DNA from: an uncultured Lachnospiraceae bacterium
GTDB lineage: Bacteria; Bacillota; Clostridia; Lachnospirales; Lachnospiraceae
Length of the DNA: 64,000 nt
Assembly: GCA_900539715.1 (NCBI GenBank)
Contig: UQDA01000003.1
Span: 1-64,000, forward strand
Reading direction: 5' to 3'
A model generated the notes under the pieces. It was not told where the DNA came from. It worked only from the letters and a program-made list of their open reading frames with translations, and did not search any database. This document shows positions 51,516 through 60,958 of this stretch, one piece after another; the first letter of the stretch is position 1; every line of letters begins with the position of its first letter. A program made the position numbers and the translations under genes.

Positions 51516-52394
51516 ATGGTATACGATTGTTTTCAGTTTTTTAACGAGCTGGATATTTTAAAGCTGCGGATGCACGTCCTCAACGATATTGTGGATAAGT
51601 TCGTGGTCAGCGAGGCAACGGTGACTTTTTCCGGCGATAAAAAGCCGCTGTATTTTCAGGAGAACCGCGAAATGTTCGCGGAATTTGAGAATAAGATAAT
51701 CCATAAGGTAGTGGACGATACGCCGATGGATGTGAGCGCGTTTTTGCGCGACAGCCATCAGAAATGTGCGGTGGCAAGAGGACTTGAGGGAGCGGCGGAT
51801 GATGATATCGTAATCTTTTCCGACGTGGATGAGATTCCCAATCCCGAGGCTGTTAAAAAAGTGCTGGCAGATTTTGACCCGGATAAAATATACGCGCTGG
51901 CGCAGCGCAATTTTTACTGCTATCTGGATATGGAGGAGAAGTCCGGCAGCCTGCTTTCCATCACAGGTGAGTTTGAGGGCTTTGAAGGAGCCGACAGAAA
52001 ATGGCTGGGCACAAAAATCTGCAGCTATGCGATGCTGAAGCGTTTTACGACGGAGCAGCTGCGCGACAGCAAGCAGAAGGAGCTGATGGTGCGCGTGCCC
52101 GATGGCGGATGGCATTTTTCCTATATGGGCGGCGGCAAGGACGAGTCTGTGGAGGACCGTGTAAAGTATAAGATAAAGAGCGCAGCGCATCAGGAATACA
52201 ATAACCGGGCGACGCTCTCCAGGGTAAAAAAGAAGATACGCAACCATGAGGATATTCTGGGACGAAGCACGGATTTCCGGATAGTTCAGGTAGATGAAAG
52301 CTATCCGGTCTATCTGCGTGAGCATCTGGAGGAATACAGGTATCTGATGTATCCGGAGAAAAAGTCGGTGTTGGAGCGTCTGTTTAAAAAGTAA
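51516..52394 (+). CDS. GT17 family glycosyltransferase
   Basis: Cytoplasmic protein (292 aa) of the family that includes eukaryotic beta-1,4-mannosyl-glycoprotein N-acetylglucosaminyltransferase III. Signatures are YDCFQFFNELDILKLRM at the start, DDDIVIFSDVDEIPNPEAV with the acidic metal site, and GGWHFSYMGG. Bacterial members occur in capsule and exopolysaccharide loci, with unknown donor. GGAGG lies 7 bases before the ATG. Confidence 0.88.
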   Translation: MVYDCFQFFNELDILKLRMHVLNDIVDKFVVSEATVTFSGDKKPLYFQENREMFAEFENKIIHKVVDDTPMDVSAFLRDSHQKCAVARGLEGAADDDIVIFSDVDEIPNPEAVKKVLADFDPDKIYALAQRNFYCYLDMEEKSGSLLSITGEFEGFEGADRKWLGTKICSYAMLKRFTTEQLRDSKQKELMVRVPDGGWHFSYMGGGKDESVEDRVKYKIKSAAHQEYNNRATLSRVKKKIRNHEDILGRSTDFRIVQVDESYPVYLREHLEEYRYLMYPEKKSVLERLFKK

Positions 52395-52411
52395 GCAGGA
52401 ATGGAGTTAAA

Positions 52412-53323
52412 ATGGCAAAGGTTTCGATTTGTATTCCGGCGTACGGCAATCCTGTAGGGATATGCCGTTTGCTGGAGTCGGTCAGGATACAAAAATACCG
52501 GGATTTTGAAGTTATCGTTACGGATGATTCCCCGGACGACAGTGTGGAAAAGGCGGTAAGGGCAGCGATGAATGCCGGGGTGTTCGATATCGCCTATTTC
52601 CGTAATGAAACAAGAAAAGGCGCAACCGGAAACTGGAACGAAGCGGTGCGCCGTGCATCGGGCGAGTATATTAAGATCATGCACCACGACGACTGGTTTA
52701 CAGATGAAAACTGTCTGGGCAGGTTTGTGTCGATGCTGGAGGAGCATCCTGAGGCGGACCTGGCATTTTGCGGGACCCGTCAGGTAATGCTGACAAAGGA
52801 CGGAAAAAAGACAGGCGAACAGTATGACCGGACGATTACGCCGGAGCATATGAAAATGATATCGGACGATTGGAGAAATCTTTATATCGGGGATTATATC
52901 GGCGCACCCAGCGCGACGATTTATAGAAAAAATGCGCCTGAATATGAGGAAAAGCTGACCTGGATAGTAGATGTGGAATTTTATATGCATCTGCTGTCAA
53001 ACAACCCGAACCTTGTCCAGACGGATGAGCCGCTCATCAGCATTGGCGTCAGTGAGAACCAGCTCACAGAAAGCTGCCGGACGGACGGAAAGCTCAATAT
53101 TTTTGAATATCTGTTCGTTATGGAACGATATGGACTTTCAAAAGAGCCGCAGTTTCGGGAAAAGATCATTCAGATAGCGTTAAAATACAAAATGCCCTAT
53201 GCGTCGATCGCGCCGGGCGGCATCCCGAAAGCGGAATACCGGAAGGCTGCGGCAAAAAAGCGGCGGGAGGATTTTGTTTTTTATCTGAAGGTGGCAAAGC
53301 GGAAGCTGTCCGGAAAAGGCTGA
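52412..53323 (+). CDS. GT2 glycosyltransferase
   Basis: GT-A glycosyltransferase (303 aa) with VSICIPAYGNPVGICRLLES, VTDDSPDDS and the acidic site IKIMHHDDWFT. No membrane segments are seen. It lies 17 bases after the GT17 gene and just before the second ABC flippase. Donor and acceptor unknown. Confidence 0.87.
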   Translation: MAKVSICIPAYGNPVGICRLLESVRIQKYRDFEVIVTDDSPDDSVEKAVRAAMNAGVFDIAYFRNETRKGATGNWNEAVRRASGEYIKIMHHDDWFTDENCLGRFVSMLEEHPEADLAFCGTRQVMLTKDGKKTGEQYDRTITPEHMKMISDDWRNLYIGDYIGAPSATIYRKNAPEYEEKLTWIVDVEFYMHLLSNNPNLVQTDEPLISIGVSENQLTESCRTDGKLNIFEYLFVMERYGLSKEPQFREKIIQIALKYKMPYASIAPGGIPKAEYRKAAAKKRREDFVFYLKVAKRKLSGKG

Positions 53324-53371
53324 CAGACTGCGCAGCCTTTGAGCCGAAGGGGAGGAAGAAAGGAGCAGGAG

Positions 53372-55132
53372 ATGCTTGCAAATTTACAAAAACTGCTGCA
53401 CATTTTAAATAAGAATCAGAAAAAGAAGGTAGCGGGCTTAGGCGTGATGATATTTGTCGGCGCGCTCATGGAAATGATAGGGGTGGGGCTTATCATGCCG
53501 GTTGTGGAGGGTGTTATCAATCCCGGCCAGCTGCTGGATAAGCCTTACATCCGTTTTATGCAGCGATTTCTGCCTTTTGATACGGCGAATGAATGGCTGC
53601 TGTTTCTGATCGCTGCCATCATCGGCGTTTACATCATCAAAAATGGCTATCTTTTACTGCAGACCTATGTGCAGTCGAGATTTGTCAATAAAAACCAGTC
53701 CAATACGATCAGCTATATGCTGGAGGAATATCTGAACCGTCCGTATGAGTTTTATCTGAATGCGGACATTCCCACGATATTCAGGACGATAGACGGAGAT
53801 GTGCCGAAAGTATTTACGACGCTGATGGAGTATATCCAGCTGGCGACGGAGCTGATGGTATCGGCGGTTTTATGCGTGACGCTCCTGGTAACGAATCCCT
53901 CCATGACTATCATGATAGTGCTCATCATGGGCGGCGGTACGCTCGTCATCTTGAAGATATTGCGGCCTACGTTAAACCGTCTGGGAAAAACGTCTCAGAG
54001 GCTCCAGAGCCAGATGGGAAAATGGCGTCTGCAGTCGATATACGGCATTAAGGATGTCAAGATACTGAATAAAGAGCATTACTTTGCTTCCAGTTTCGGA
54101 AAGTATTCCCAGAGGAACGCAAAGCTGACGACCGAATATACGGTGCTCAATAATGTCCCGAGAACGCTTCTGGAAACGCTAAGCATCTGCGGCATTCTGG
54201 GCTATCTGGCAGTATGCATTTTAAACAGCGCGGATATGAGCGCCCTTGTCCCGCAGATTTCGGCATTTGCAGTGGCGGCGATGAGGCTTCTTCCGTCTGT
54301 CAACCGCATCAATACGCACATGAGCAATATCGCGTTTTACGAGCCGAGCGTCAATTATGTTTATGAAAATGTAGATTTTACATCGTACCGCCTGCACGGC
54401 AGATACGAAAAGGATTACGACCCTCATACTCCTCCGATGGAGCTGAAAAAGGAAATCCGTATGTCGGATGTCAGCTATGTGTACCCGGAGAGCGATAAGA
54501 TGATACTGGATCATGCGGAAATGGTCGTTCCGGTCGGAAAATCGGTTGGCGTAATGGGACCTTCCGGAGCGGGTAAGAGCACGGCGATAGATATCCTGAT
54601 GGGACTTTTGCAGGTGCAGGGCGGAAAGATTTTGTGCGACGGCAGGGATATTTTTGAAAATTATCCCTCATGGCTTTCTCATATCGGCTATATTCCGCAG
54701 ACCATTTATCTGACGGATGATTCTATCCGGGAAAACATCGCCTTTGGCGTGGCAAAAGAGGATATTGATGATAAACGAGTGTGGCAGGTTTTGAAGGAAG
54801 CCCAGCTAAAGGAGTTTGTAGAGGAGCTGCCCGGACAGATACATATGGAAATAGGAGAACGGGGAGTGCGGCTTTCCGGCGGTCAGAGACAGCGTCTTGG
54901 TATCGCGCGCGCGCTGTATCATAACCCGGATATCCTGGTGTTTGACGAGGCGACCAGTGCGCTGGATACCGATACGGAGACAGCGATCATGGAGGCTATC
55001 GAGAACTTCCACGGCAAAAAGACGCTTATCATCATCGCGCACCGTCTGAGGACGATAGAGAACTGTGACATCATTTATAAGGTGGCAGATGGAAAGATAG
55101 AGGAGACTTCTTTGAAAAAAGAAGCGCATTGA
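53372..55132 (+). CDS. PglK-like ABC flippase, second copy
   Basis: Fused permease-ATPase (586 aa) with about six membrane segments in residues 1-320 and an ATP-binding domain with Walker A GPSGAGKST (Lys402), signature LSGGQRQR, Walker B ILVFDEATS and IIAHRL. The overall layout, the RPYEFYLNAD segment and the AVAAMRLLPSVNRIN segment closely parallel the protein at 7374, showing a common origin. It probably flips a second lipid-linked glycan. The ATG at 53372 follows AGGAG by 6 bases. Confidence 0.87.
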   Translation: MLANLQKLLHILNKNQKKKVAGLGVMIFVGALMEMIGVGLIMPVVEGVINPGQLLDKPYIRFMQRFLPFDTANEWLLFLIAAIIGVYIIKNGYLLLQTYVQSRFVNKNQSNTISYMLEEYLNRPYEFYLNADIPTIFRTIDGDVPKVFTTLMEYIQLATELMVSAVLCVTLLVTNPSMTIMIVLIMGGGTLVILKILRPTLNRLGKTSQRLQSQMGKWRLQSIYGIKDVKILNKEHYFASSFGKYSQRNAKLTTEYTVLNNVPRTLLETLSICGILGYLAVCILNSADMSALVPQISAFAVAAMRLLPSVNRINTHMSNIAFYEPSVNYVYENVDFTSYRLHGRYEKDYDPHTPPMELKKEIRMSDVSYVYPESDKMILDHAEMVVPVGKSVGVMGPSGAGKSTAIDILMGLLQVQGGKILCDGRDIFENYPSWLSHIGYIPQTIYLTDDSIRENIAFGVAKEDIDDKRVWQVLKEAQLKEFVEELPGQIHMEIGERGVRLSGGQRQRLGIARALYHNPDILVFDEATSALDTDTETAIMEAIENFHGKKTLIIIAHRLRTIENCDIIYKVADGKIEETSLKKEAH

Positions 55133-55149
55133 AGGGACAGGAGGCATCG

Positions 55150-56865
55150 ATGGCTGAATTATTGATTTTGTGGGGATACATGTTTTTGATAAACGGCTGT
55201 ATCGGGGCAGCTGTTTTAAAGGGAGCCTGTAAACTTTCCCGTAAAGACGGAGCTACATCGGGCTTCCCGTTCGGAATTGCGGCGACTGAGCTTGCCGGTG
55301 TTGTGGCGATTACGGTATACGCACAGGTATTCAGTCTTTTTGGAAAGGTTTCTGTATTGGCCCATTTGCTGCTGCTTGCCTTTGCTGTCGCAGCGGCATA
55401 TTGGTGCAGGGCAGAGCTTCTTGCATTTTGGAACAGATACCGGAAAACGGTTTTCTCATGGGAAGGCATATTGTATCTGGTCTTTGCGGTTATGACGGCA
55501 TATTTTGCATCGAGGGGATTACAGCATACGGATACCGGGATTTATCATGCGCAGATGATCCGCTGGTACGAAGAATATGGTATTGTGCCGGGACTTGCAA
55601 ATCTGCAGCAGCATTTTGGGTATAACAGCGCTTATCTGGCATATGCGGCGATTTTTTCCATGAAATGGCTTCTGGGACAGTCCCTTCACGGAACAACAGG
55701 ATTTCTGCAGGCGTTTCTTGTCATTTGGGCATTATACGGATTAAAAAGTTTCAAATACCACAAACGTCATCTGGCCGACGGATGCAGAGCGGCAATTCTG
55801 TTATATGCGATTGTAATTGCGGAAAGAGTCATGTCTCCGGCTACAGATTTCGGTGCAATGTATCTGGCATTCTGGATCCTGACATTATGGGCGAAAACAG
55901 CCTGCGAAAGAGAAGAAAGGGCAGAGGAAAAAACAGATTTTTATGCGCTGTTATGCGTGGCAGTGGTCTGTGTGACAACCTATAAGCTGTCTGCGGGGAT
56001 GCTCGTTCTCTTAACCTTGTACCCGGCGGTTTTCCTGATACGGGGAAAGGAGTGGAAAAAGATTGCCTTGTATTTTCTGAGCGGGGTGATAGTGCTTGCC
56101 CCGTGGCTGATCCGCAACGTCATTTTGACAGGATGGCTGATTTATCCGTTTGAGGCAATCGATCTGTTTCGGTTGGACTGGAAAGTACCGCTGGAGCTGA
56201 TGCAGCATGATTCAGATCAGATTAAGGTATGGGGGCGCTGCCTGTTTGATGTGGGGAGAATACAAGACCCGGTCAGCGTATGGCTCCCGATCTGGTGGAA
56301 TGCAAAAGACCGGTATGAGATAATGCTGTTGACAGGAAATATCATAGCGGCTGCTCTGACCGGATTTACTGCGCTGTACCGTTTCATTCGGAAGGAAAAG
56401 ATCTCGTGGGATTGTGTAGTCCTGTATGCGGCAGTTTTTGCCGGGATAGCGGGATGGTTTTTTACAGCGCCATTTATACGCTATGGATTGGCATTTCTGC
56501 TGATTCTGCCGTGTATGGCGGCAGGGGAATGGATTCGTCCTGTCAGAATGGGACCGGCAAGGATCATCAGTGGATTTGGATGTGCGGCAATTTTCTTTTC
56601 AATGAGCATGTATTGGGATTATTATGTATTGTTTGATCTGGTATGGGGAAAGCAGCATTTGACAGATCCGGCATGGATTATTCAGCAGGATTATGATATC
56701 GTTGAAACAGGAGAACTTCAGATAGAAGGCGGTCTGACAGTATATTATCCTCTGGAGGGAGATAATCTGAGCTATCATGCATTTCCGGGGAGCGCCTACA
56801 GGTCGATGGCAGAGGGATGCAGGATGCGGGGAACTTCTATAGAAGATGGATTCGTACCGAAATAG
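55150..56865 (+). CDS. Multi-pass membrane protein, possibly GT-C-like
   Basis: Membrane protein (571 aa) with about twelve hydrophobic segments. A loop with RGLQHTDTGIYHAQMIRWY and EYGIVPGLANLQQHFGYNS recalls the LIC_10190 family of uncharacterised bacterial membrane proteins; the Asp there is again placed like a GT-C catalytic acid. The sequence is more AT-rich than its neighbours by eye. Start at 55150 chosen because AGGAGG precedes it; the upstream TTG at 55129 overlaps the ABC gene. Confidence 0.6.
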   Translation: MAELLILWGYMFLINGCIGAAVLKGACKLSRKDGATSGFPFGIAATELAGVVAITVYAQVFSLFGKVSVLAHLLLLAFAVAAAYWCRAELLAFWNRYRKTVFSWEGILYLVFAVMTAYFASRGLQHTDTGIYHAQMIRWYEEYGIVPGLANLQQHFGYNSAYLAYAAIFSMKWLLGQSLHGTTGFLQAFLVIWALYGLKSFKYHKRHLADGCRAAILLYAIVIAERVMSPATDFGAMYLAFWILTLWAKTACEREERAEEKTDFYALLCVAVVCVTTYKLSAGMLVLLTLYPAVFLIRGKEWKKIALYFLSGVIVLAPWLIRNVILTGWLIYPFEAIDLFRLDWKVPLELMQHDSDQIKVWGRCLFDVGRIQDPVSVWLPIWWNAKDRYEIMLLTGNIIAAALTGFTALYRFIRKEKISWDCVVLYAAVFAGIAGWFFTAPFIRYGLAFLLILPCMAAGEWIRPVRMGPARIISGFGCAAIFFSMSMYWDYYVLFDLVWGKQHLTDPAWIIQQDYDIVETGELQIEGGLTVYYPLEGDNLSYHAFPGSAYRSMAEGCRMRGTSIEDGFVPK

Positions 56866-56889
56866 GATTGCGAAAGTGAGGATTTTGAA

Positions 56890-57579
56890 ATGGAATGGAA
56901 AGATGGACGGCTTCAGCTTCCGAACGTGACGCTGATGGCGATGACGAGTGTAAACGTAAAACAGACGATCAAGGCGATGGAATACAGTATGAGGCAGATT
57001 GATTTCGGGGACTGTGTGCTTATTACGCACAGAAAGCCGCTTTTTCTGCCGAAGAGTATCCGCTATTCCCATACGTCGAAGCTGACGGACATCAACTGTT
57101 TTAATTATAAAATGCTCTATGAGCTGGGAGATCATATCCATACGGATTTTGTGATGATAGTCCACGCGGACGGGTTTATTGTGCATCCCGAGATGTGGCG
57201 GGATGAGTTTCTTGATTATGACTATATCGGTTCGCCCTGGCCGGTGCCGGATAATGATTACGTTTACCGGGATATCAACGGAAATCTCTGTCGGGTCGGA
57301 AACAGCGTGGGCATCCGCAGCAGGCGGCTCGTGAATTTCCCGAAGGAGGCGGATCTGCCCTTTGAGCCTGACCATGGTTCTTTTAACGAGGATGGATTTT
57401 TGTGTGTGAAAAATCGCCATTTAGTAGAGGCGGCGGGCATGAAGATAGCGCCGCTTGAGGTGGCAAAATGTCCCTCAAAATATTTTGCGCATGAAACGAT
57501 GATTCCGGAGATAGAGGGGATAACGCCATTTGCGTTCCATAAGTGGGCGGGAACGAATGCGGGATATCCCAGGTTTTGA
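56890..57579 (+). CDS. DUF5672-type putative glycosyltransferase
   Basis: Soluble protein (229 aa) resembling the DUF5672 family. Characteristic stretches are DFVMIVHADGFIVHPEMW, FLDYDYIGSPWPVPDN and GNSVGIRSRRLVNF, followed by EDGFLCVKNR. The Asp in HADGF and the Asp in DYDYIG are placed like the metal site of a GT-A enzyme, so a glycosyltransferase role is likely, although the family has no settled function as far as I know. Confidence 0.75.
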   Translation: MEWKDGRLQLPNVTLMAMTSVNVKQTIKAMEYSMRQIDFGDCVLITHRKPLFLPKSIRYSHTSKLTDINCFNYKMLYELGDHIHTDFVMIVHADGFIVHPEMWRDEFLDYDYIGSPWPVPDNDYVYRDINGNLCRVGNSVGIRSRRLVNFPKEADLPFEPDHGSFNEDGFLCVKNRHLVEAAGMKIAPLEVAKCPSKYFAHETMIPEIEGITPFAFHKWAGTNAGYPRF

Positions 57580-57591
57580 CGGAAGAAGAAT

Positions 57592-58818
57592 ATGGAGAAT
57601 GGTATGGAAAAACAGGCGGTTTTGACAACAAATGAAAAAATAGAAAAAGCAGGGCTGCTCTGTTTTTATATCGGGCTGCTTTTGGAGCTTTTGATCGTGA
57701 TACTGGACAAAAGCTCGTGGATCAACCCGTTTGAGGGACAGATGTTTCGGGTGAGCTTTTTGTTTTTTGCCCTGAAGATAACAATGACCAGATACTCCTT
57801 TAAAGAGTGGACGGCGATTTTGGCAGCGGGACTGATAGCCGGAATATGTTATCTGTGTTCAGACAGAGATGAGGCGGTCCGTGTGGTCGTTTTTGTGGCT
57901 GCGATGAAGGGTGTGGATTACAAAAAGGCGATGAAGCTTACGTTCTGGTGTACCGTTTTCGGAATGCTCGTCCTTGCAGGACTTGCGGGAGCAGGTGTAT
58001 TGGGCGAGGTATGGGATGCCGGCGAGGGCTATGGGATAAAGGAAGGCTCGCGGCGGCTCTGTCTGGGCGTCGGAAACAGCAACGCGCTGGCTATCATGGT
58101 GTGGGCGCTGATGACGCTGGGGCTGTATGTGTATCAGGAAAAAATGAAATGGCAGTATTACTGTCTTTTGATCGTATTATCCGGCATAGTATACAAGCTG
58201 ACCTTTACCCGTACGACCCTTCTGATGATGCTGTTTACGCTGGTGGCAGCGGCAGTCCTGCAGTATGCGCCGAAGCTTCGGGAGAGGGCATGGGTTTATT
58301 GGTCCGGTATTGCAGTTCTGTTTTTATGCGTGGGATTTTCAGTGTTTGCCGCGCATGTTTCCACATGGCCTCCGTATATGCCGGAATGGATTCAGAAGCT
58401 CAATTCTATTCTGACGGGACGCATTGCAAGTATTTATCCGTTCACGAACGGGGGCGGAGTTTTGGAAAACTGGAAGCTGTTTGGCGATCCGACGTATGTA
58501 CAGTATTTTGATATGGGATATGTACGGTTGTTTTTCTGGTACGGAATCATTCCCGGTATCTGCTGTATTGTGGCATTGTGCCTGCTGATAGAGCAGCTGC
58601 GCAGAAAAAAGGACGCGATGGGTTTCGTACTGGCGATTTCTTTTTGCATTTTTACAGTGGTGGAGGCGCATGCAGTCTCCGTTTATATCGGTCGTAACTA
58701 TGTGCTGTTTTTGATGGGCGCATATTGGTGCGGTGTGCTCGGGAAAAAAGCCGTGAAGGAAGAGTATTGGTGGCGTTTCTGGCGGTTGTTTTCTTTGAGC
58801 AGGAAGGAAGCAAAATGA
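57592..58818 (+). CDS. Wzy-like oligosaccharide repeat polymerase
   Basis: Membrane protein (408 aa, about eleven helices) without soluble domains. The pattern LCLGVGNSNALAIMVW in one loop, TFTRTTLLMML in a helix, and a large outside loop between the helices near residues 260 and 305 fit Wzy polymerases and O-antigen ligases of Gram-positive exopolysaccharide loci. It is the second polymerase candidate after the larger one at 18272. An in-frame ATG at 57604 is an equally possible start. Confidence 0.72.
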   Translation: MENGMEKQAVLTTNEKIEKAGLLCFYIGLLLELLIVILDKSSWINPFEGQMFRVSFLFFALKITMTRYSFKEWTAILAAGLIAGICYLCSDRDEAVRVVVFVAAMKGVDYKKAMKLTFWCTVFGMLVLAGLAGAGVLGEVWDAGEGYGIKEGSRRLCLGVGNSNALAIMVWALMTLGLYVYQEKMKWQYYCLLIVLSGIVYKLTFTRTTLLMMLFTLVAAAVLQYAPKLRERAWVYWSGIAVLFLCVGFSVFAAHVSTWPPYMPEWIQKLNSILTGRIASIYPFTNGGGVLENWKLFGDPTYVQYFDMGYVRLFFWYGIIPGICCIVALCLLIEQLRRKKDAMGFVLAISFCIFTVVEAHAVSVYIGRNYVLFLMGAYWCGVLGKKAVKEEYWWRFWRLFSLSRKEAK

Positions 58819-59897
58819 AGGTCGTGATGCTGGGTGCGGACCGCAGCGTAAAGGGCGGCGTTTCCGCGATGGTAAATAACCTGTATGAGGCAGGCATTTC
58901 CCAAAAAGTAAATCTGGTCTATATCGGGACAATGGTAGACGGAAGCAGTATAGGAAAGCTTTTCAAGGCTGGGGAAGCGCTCCTGAAGTTTTTGACCGTG
59001 CTCCCGGGGGCAGATATCGTACATCTGAATATGGCTGCGGATGCAAGTTGTTTCCGCAAGCTGATTTTTTTAAATATCGCTTCCGCATTCCGCAAAAAAA
59101 TCGTGGTGCATCATCACGGCGGCGATTTTGAGGGATTTTATGAAGAGCGGTGCAGTGCAAAAATGCGGGAAAAGGTTCGCAGAAGCCTGAATAAGGCGGA
59201 TCTTTTCCTTGTGCTTTCTGAAAACTGGAAGCTGTTCTTTGAAAATATCGTGTCCCCGGATAAAATCTTTGTGTTGGAAAACTGCGTTCCGATCCCGGAG
59301 AAAGCAAAGCAGGACTACAGCGGACATCAGGCTGTTTTTCTGGGAAGACTGTGTAAAGAAAAAGGAATCGGGGAGCTTTTGGAGAGCGCCAAAAGGGTAC
59401 GGAAAGCGGTTCCGGATTTTGAGCTGGTACTTGGCGGTTTCTGGGAAAAGGGAAATGAAGAGCTGGAAGCAAAGGCCCGGGAGCTGTCGGATTTTGTCCG
59501 CTGTCCGGGCTGGGTGTCGGCAAAGGAGCGGGAAAGGCTGTTTGCCCAAAGCAGCGTTTTCGTGCTGCCGACCTGGTTTGAAGGACAGCCGGTCTCGCTT
59601 TTGGAGGCGATGGCAGCGGGGATGTGTACCGTTTCATCCGCAGTGGGGGGAATTCCGCAGGTTCTTGGAGAAGCTGAAAACGAAACGCTCCCGTGCGGAT
59701 TTGATGGGTGCGGCGTGATGACGGGTGCAAAGGATTCGGAAATGCTGTCAGATGTCTTGATCCGCGTGCTTACAGACGAGGAACTTCGGGAATCTATCGG
59801 GAAAAAAGCCAGGCAGAGGGCGGAAGAAAAGTATGGAATGCCGGGATATATAAAACGATTGACCGGATTTTATGACGAACTGATGAAAGAAGGATAA
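58815..59897 (+). CDS. GT4 glycosyltransferase
   Basis: GT-B glycosyltransferase (360 aa) beginning with VVMLGADRSVKGGVSAMVNN. The donor domain opens with AVFLGRLCKEKGIGELL and has LPTWFEGQPVSLLEAMAAG. IVVHHHGGDFEGFY in the first domain is a recurrent form in exopolysaccharide GT4 enzymes. The ATG overlaps the polymerase stop (ATGA). Confidence 0.86.
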   Translation: MKVVMLGADRSVKGGVSAMVNNLYEAGISQKVNLVYIGTMVDGSSIGKLFKAGEALLKFLTVLPGADIVHLNMAADASCFRKLIFLNIASAFRKKIVVHHHGGDFEGFYEERCSAKMREKVRRSLNKADLFLVLSENWKLFFENIVSPDKIFVLENCVPIPEKAKQDYSGHQAVFLGRLCKEKGIGELLESAKRVRKAVPDFELVLGGFWEKGNEELEAKARELSDFVRCPGWVSAKERERLFAQSSVFVLPTWFEGQPVSLLEAMAAGMCTVSSAVGGIPQVLGEAENETLPCGFDGCGVMTGAKDSEMLSDVLIRVLTDEELRESIGKKARQRAEEKYGMPGYIKRLTGFYDELMKEG

Positions 59898-59901
59898 GGG
59901 T

Positions 59902-60921
59902 ATGGATAAAAAAGTGAGCGTTATCGTTCCGGTATACCGCGCTCTGCAGTGGCTGGCATGCTGTGTGCAGAGCATCACGGGGCAGACCTATAAAAATCTG
60001 GAAATTATTCTGGTGGACGACGGCTCGCCGGACGATTGCCCGATGATTTGTGATGAGTGGGCGAAAAAGGACAGCCGTATCCGTGTGCTCCATAAAGAGA
60101 ACGGCGGTCTGATGGCGGCGTGGATGGACGGCGTGAAGGCGAGTACGGGAGATTATGTGTGTTTTGTGGATAGCGACGACTGGATAGACGTCTGCATGGT
60201 GGAAAAGTTTCTGGAATTTTCCTCAGACTGTGGAAAAGAAGTTATCTGCGGCAACTATGTGCAGGAGGAAAAAAACGGGAGCTTTGAAGTATATCAGACG
60301 ATGGAGCCGGGCGTTTATTCGAGGCAGGAGCTTTTTGAGGAGCTTTACGGAAGGATTTTGGGACAGGAGCGGCGTCCGGTAACGATGTCGCGGTGTATGA
60401 AGCTTTTTTCAAGACAGCTCATTGTGGATAATATGAAATACTGCGACCCGTCAATACGGATGGGCGAGGATGTCAATATCACGCTTCCGGCGCTTTTGGA
60501 TGCGGAACGTATCGTTATCATGAAGGACGCGGCGTGGTATCATTATCGCTACCTGACGGATTCGATGGCTCATGCCTATGACGATGGTTTATTTGAAAAT
60601 ATCCGCAGGCTTTATACCGTCATGGAGAAGATTATGCAGGAGAAAAAAGCGCCGGACGCAATTTTACAGGCGCAGAGAGAGCTTATCCTGCTCATGTTTT
60701 TAGAGGTGAAAAATCAGGCGAGAGGAAGCCGGAAGGGCTGGAAAGAGCGCCTGAGACAGGAATGCAGGGACGAAGAGCTCCAAAGGGCGCTTTCAGAGAC
60801 TGCCGTATCCGTAAAATCGATAGAAAACAGGCTTTTGTATCGGGCGGTAAAAGCTCCGGGCAATATGATCCTGGAAACAGTAAGGATTTTGATGAATATC
60901 AACGCGCGCAGAAAACGCTGA
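59902..60921 (+). CDS. GT2 glycosyltransferase
   Basis: GT-A glycosyltransferase (339 aa) with VSVIVPVYRALQWLACCVQS, ILVDDGSPDDC and the acidic site CFVDSDDWIDV. The long C-terminal part is the variable acceptor domain. It starts 4 bases after the GT4 gene, with AAGGATAAGG overlapping the stop as ribosome binding site. Confidence 0.88.
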   Translation: MDKKVSVIVPVYRALQWLACCVQSITGQTYKNLEIILVDDGSPDDCPMICDEWAKKDSRIRVLHKENGGLMAAWMDGVKASTGDYVCFVDSDDWIDVCMVEKFLEFSSDCGKEVICGNYVQEEKNGSFEVYQTMEPGVYSRQELFEELYGRILGQERRPVTMSRCMKLFSRQLIVDNMKYCDPSIRMGEDVNITLPALLDAERIVIMKDAAWYHYRYLTDSMAHAYDDGLFENIRRLYTVMEKIMQEKKAPDAILQAQRELILLMFLEVKNQARGSRKGWKERLRQECRDEELQRALSETAVSVKSIENRLLYRAVKAPGNMILETVRILMNINARRKR

Positions 60922-60958
60922 GCCTGCCGGCGTATTTACGGGGAAAGGAAGGACGCAG

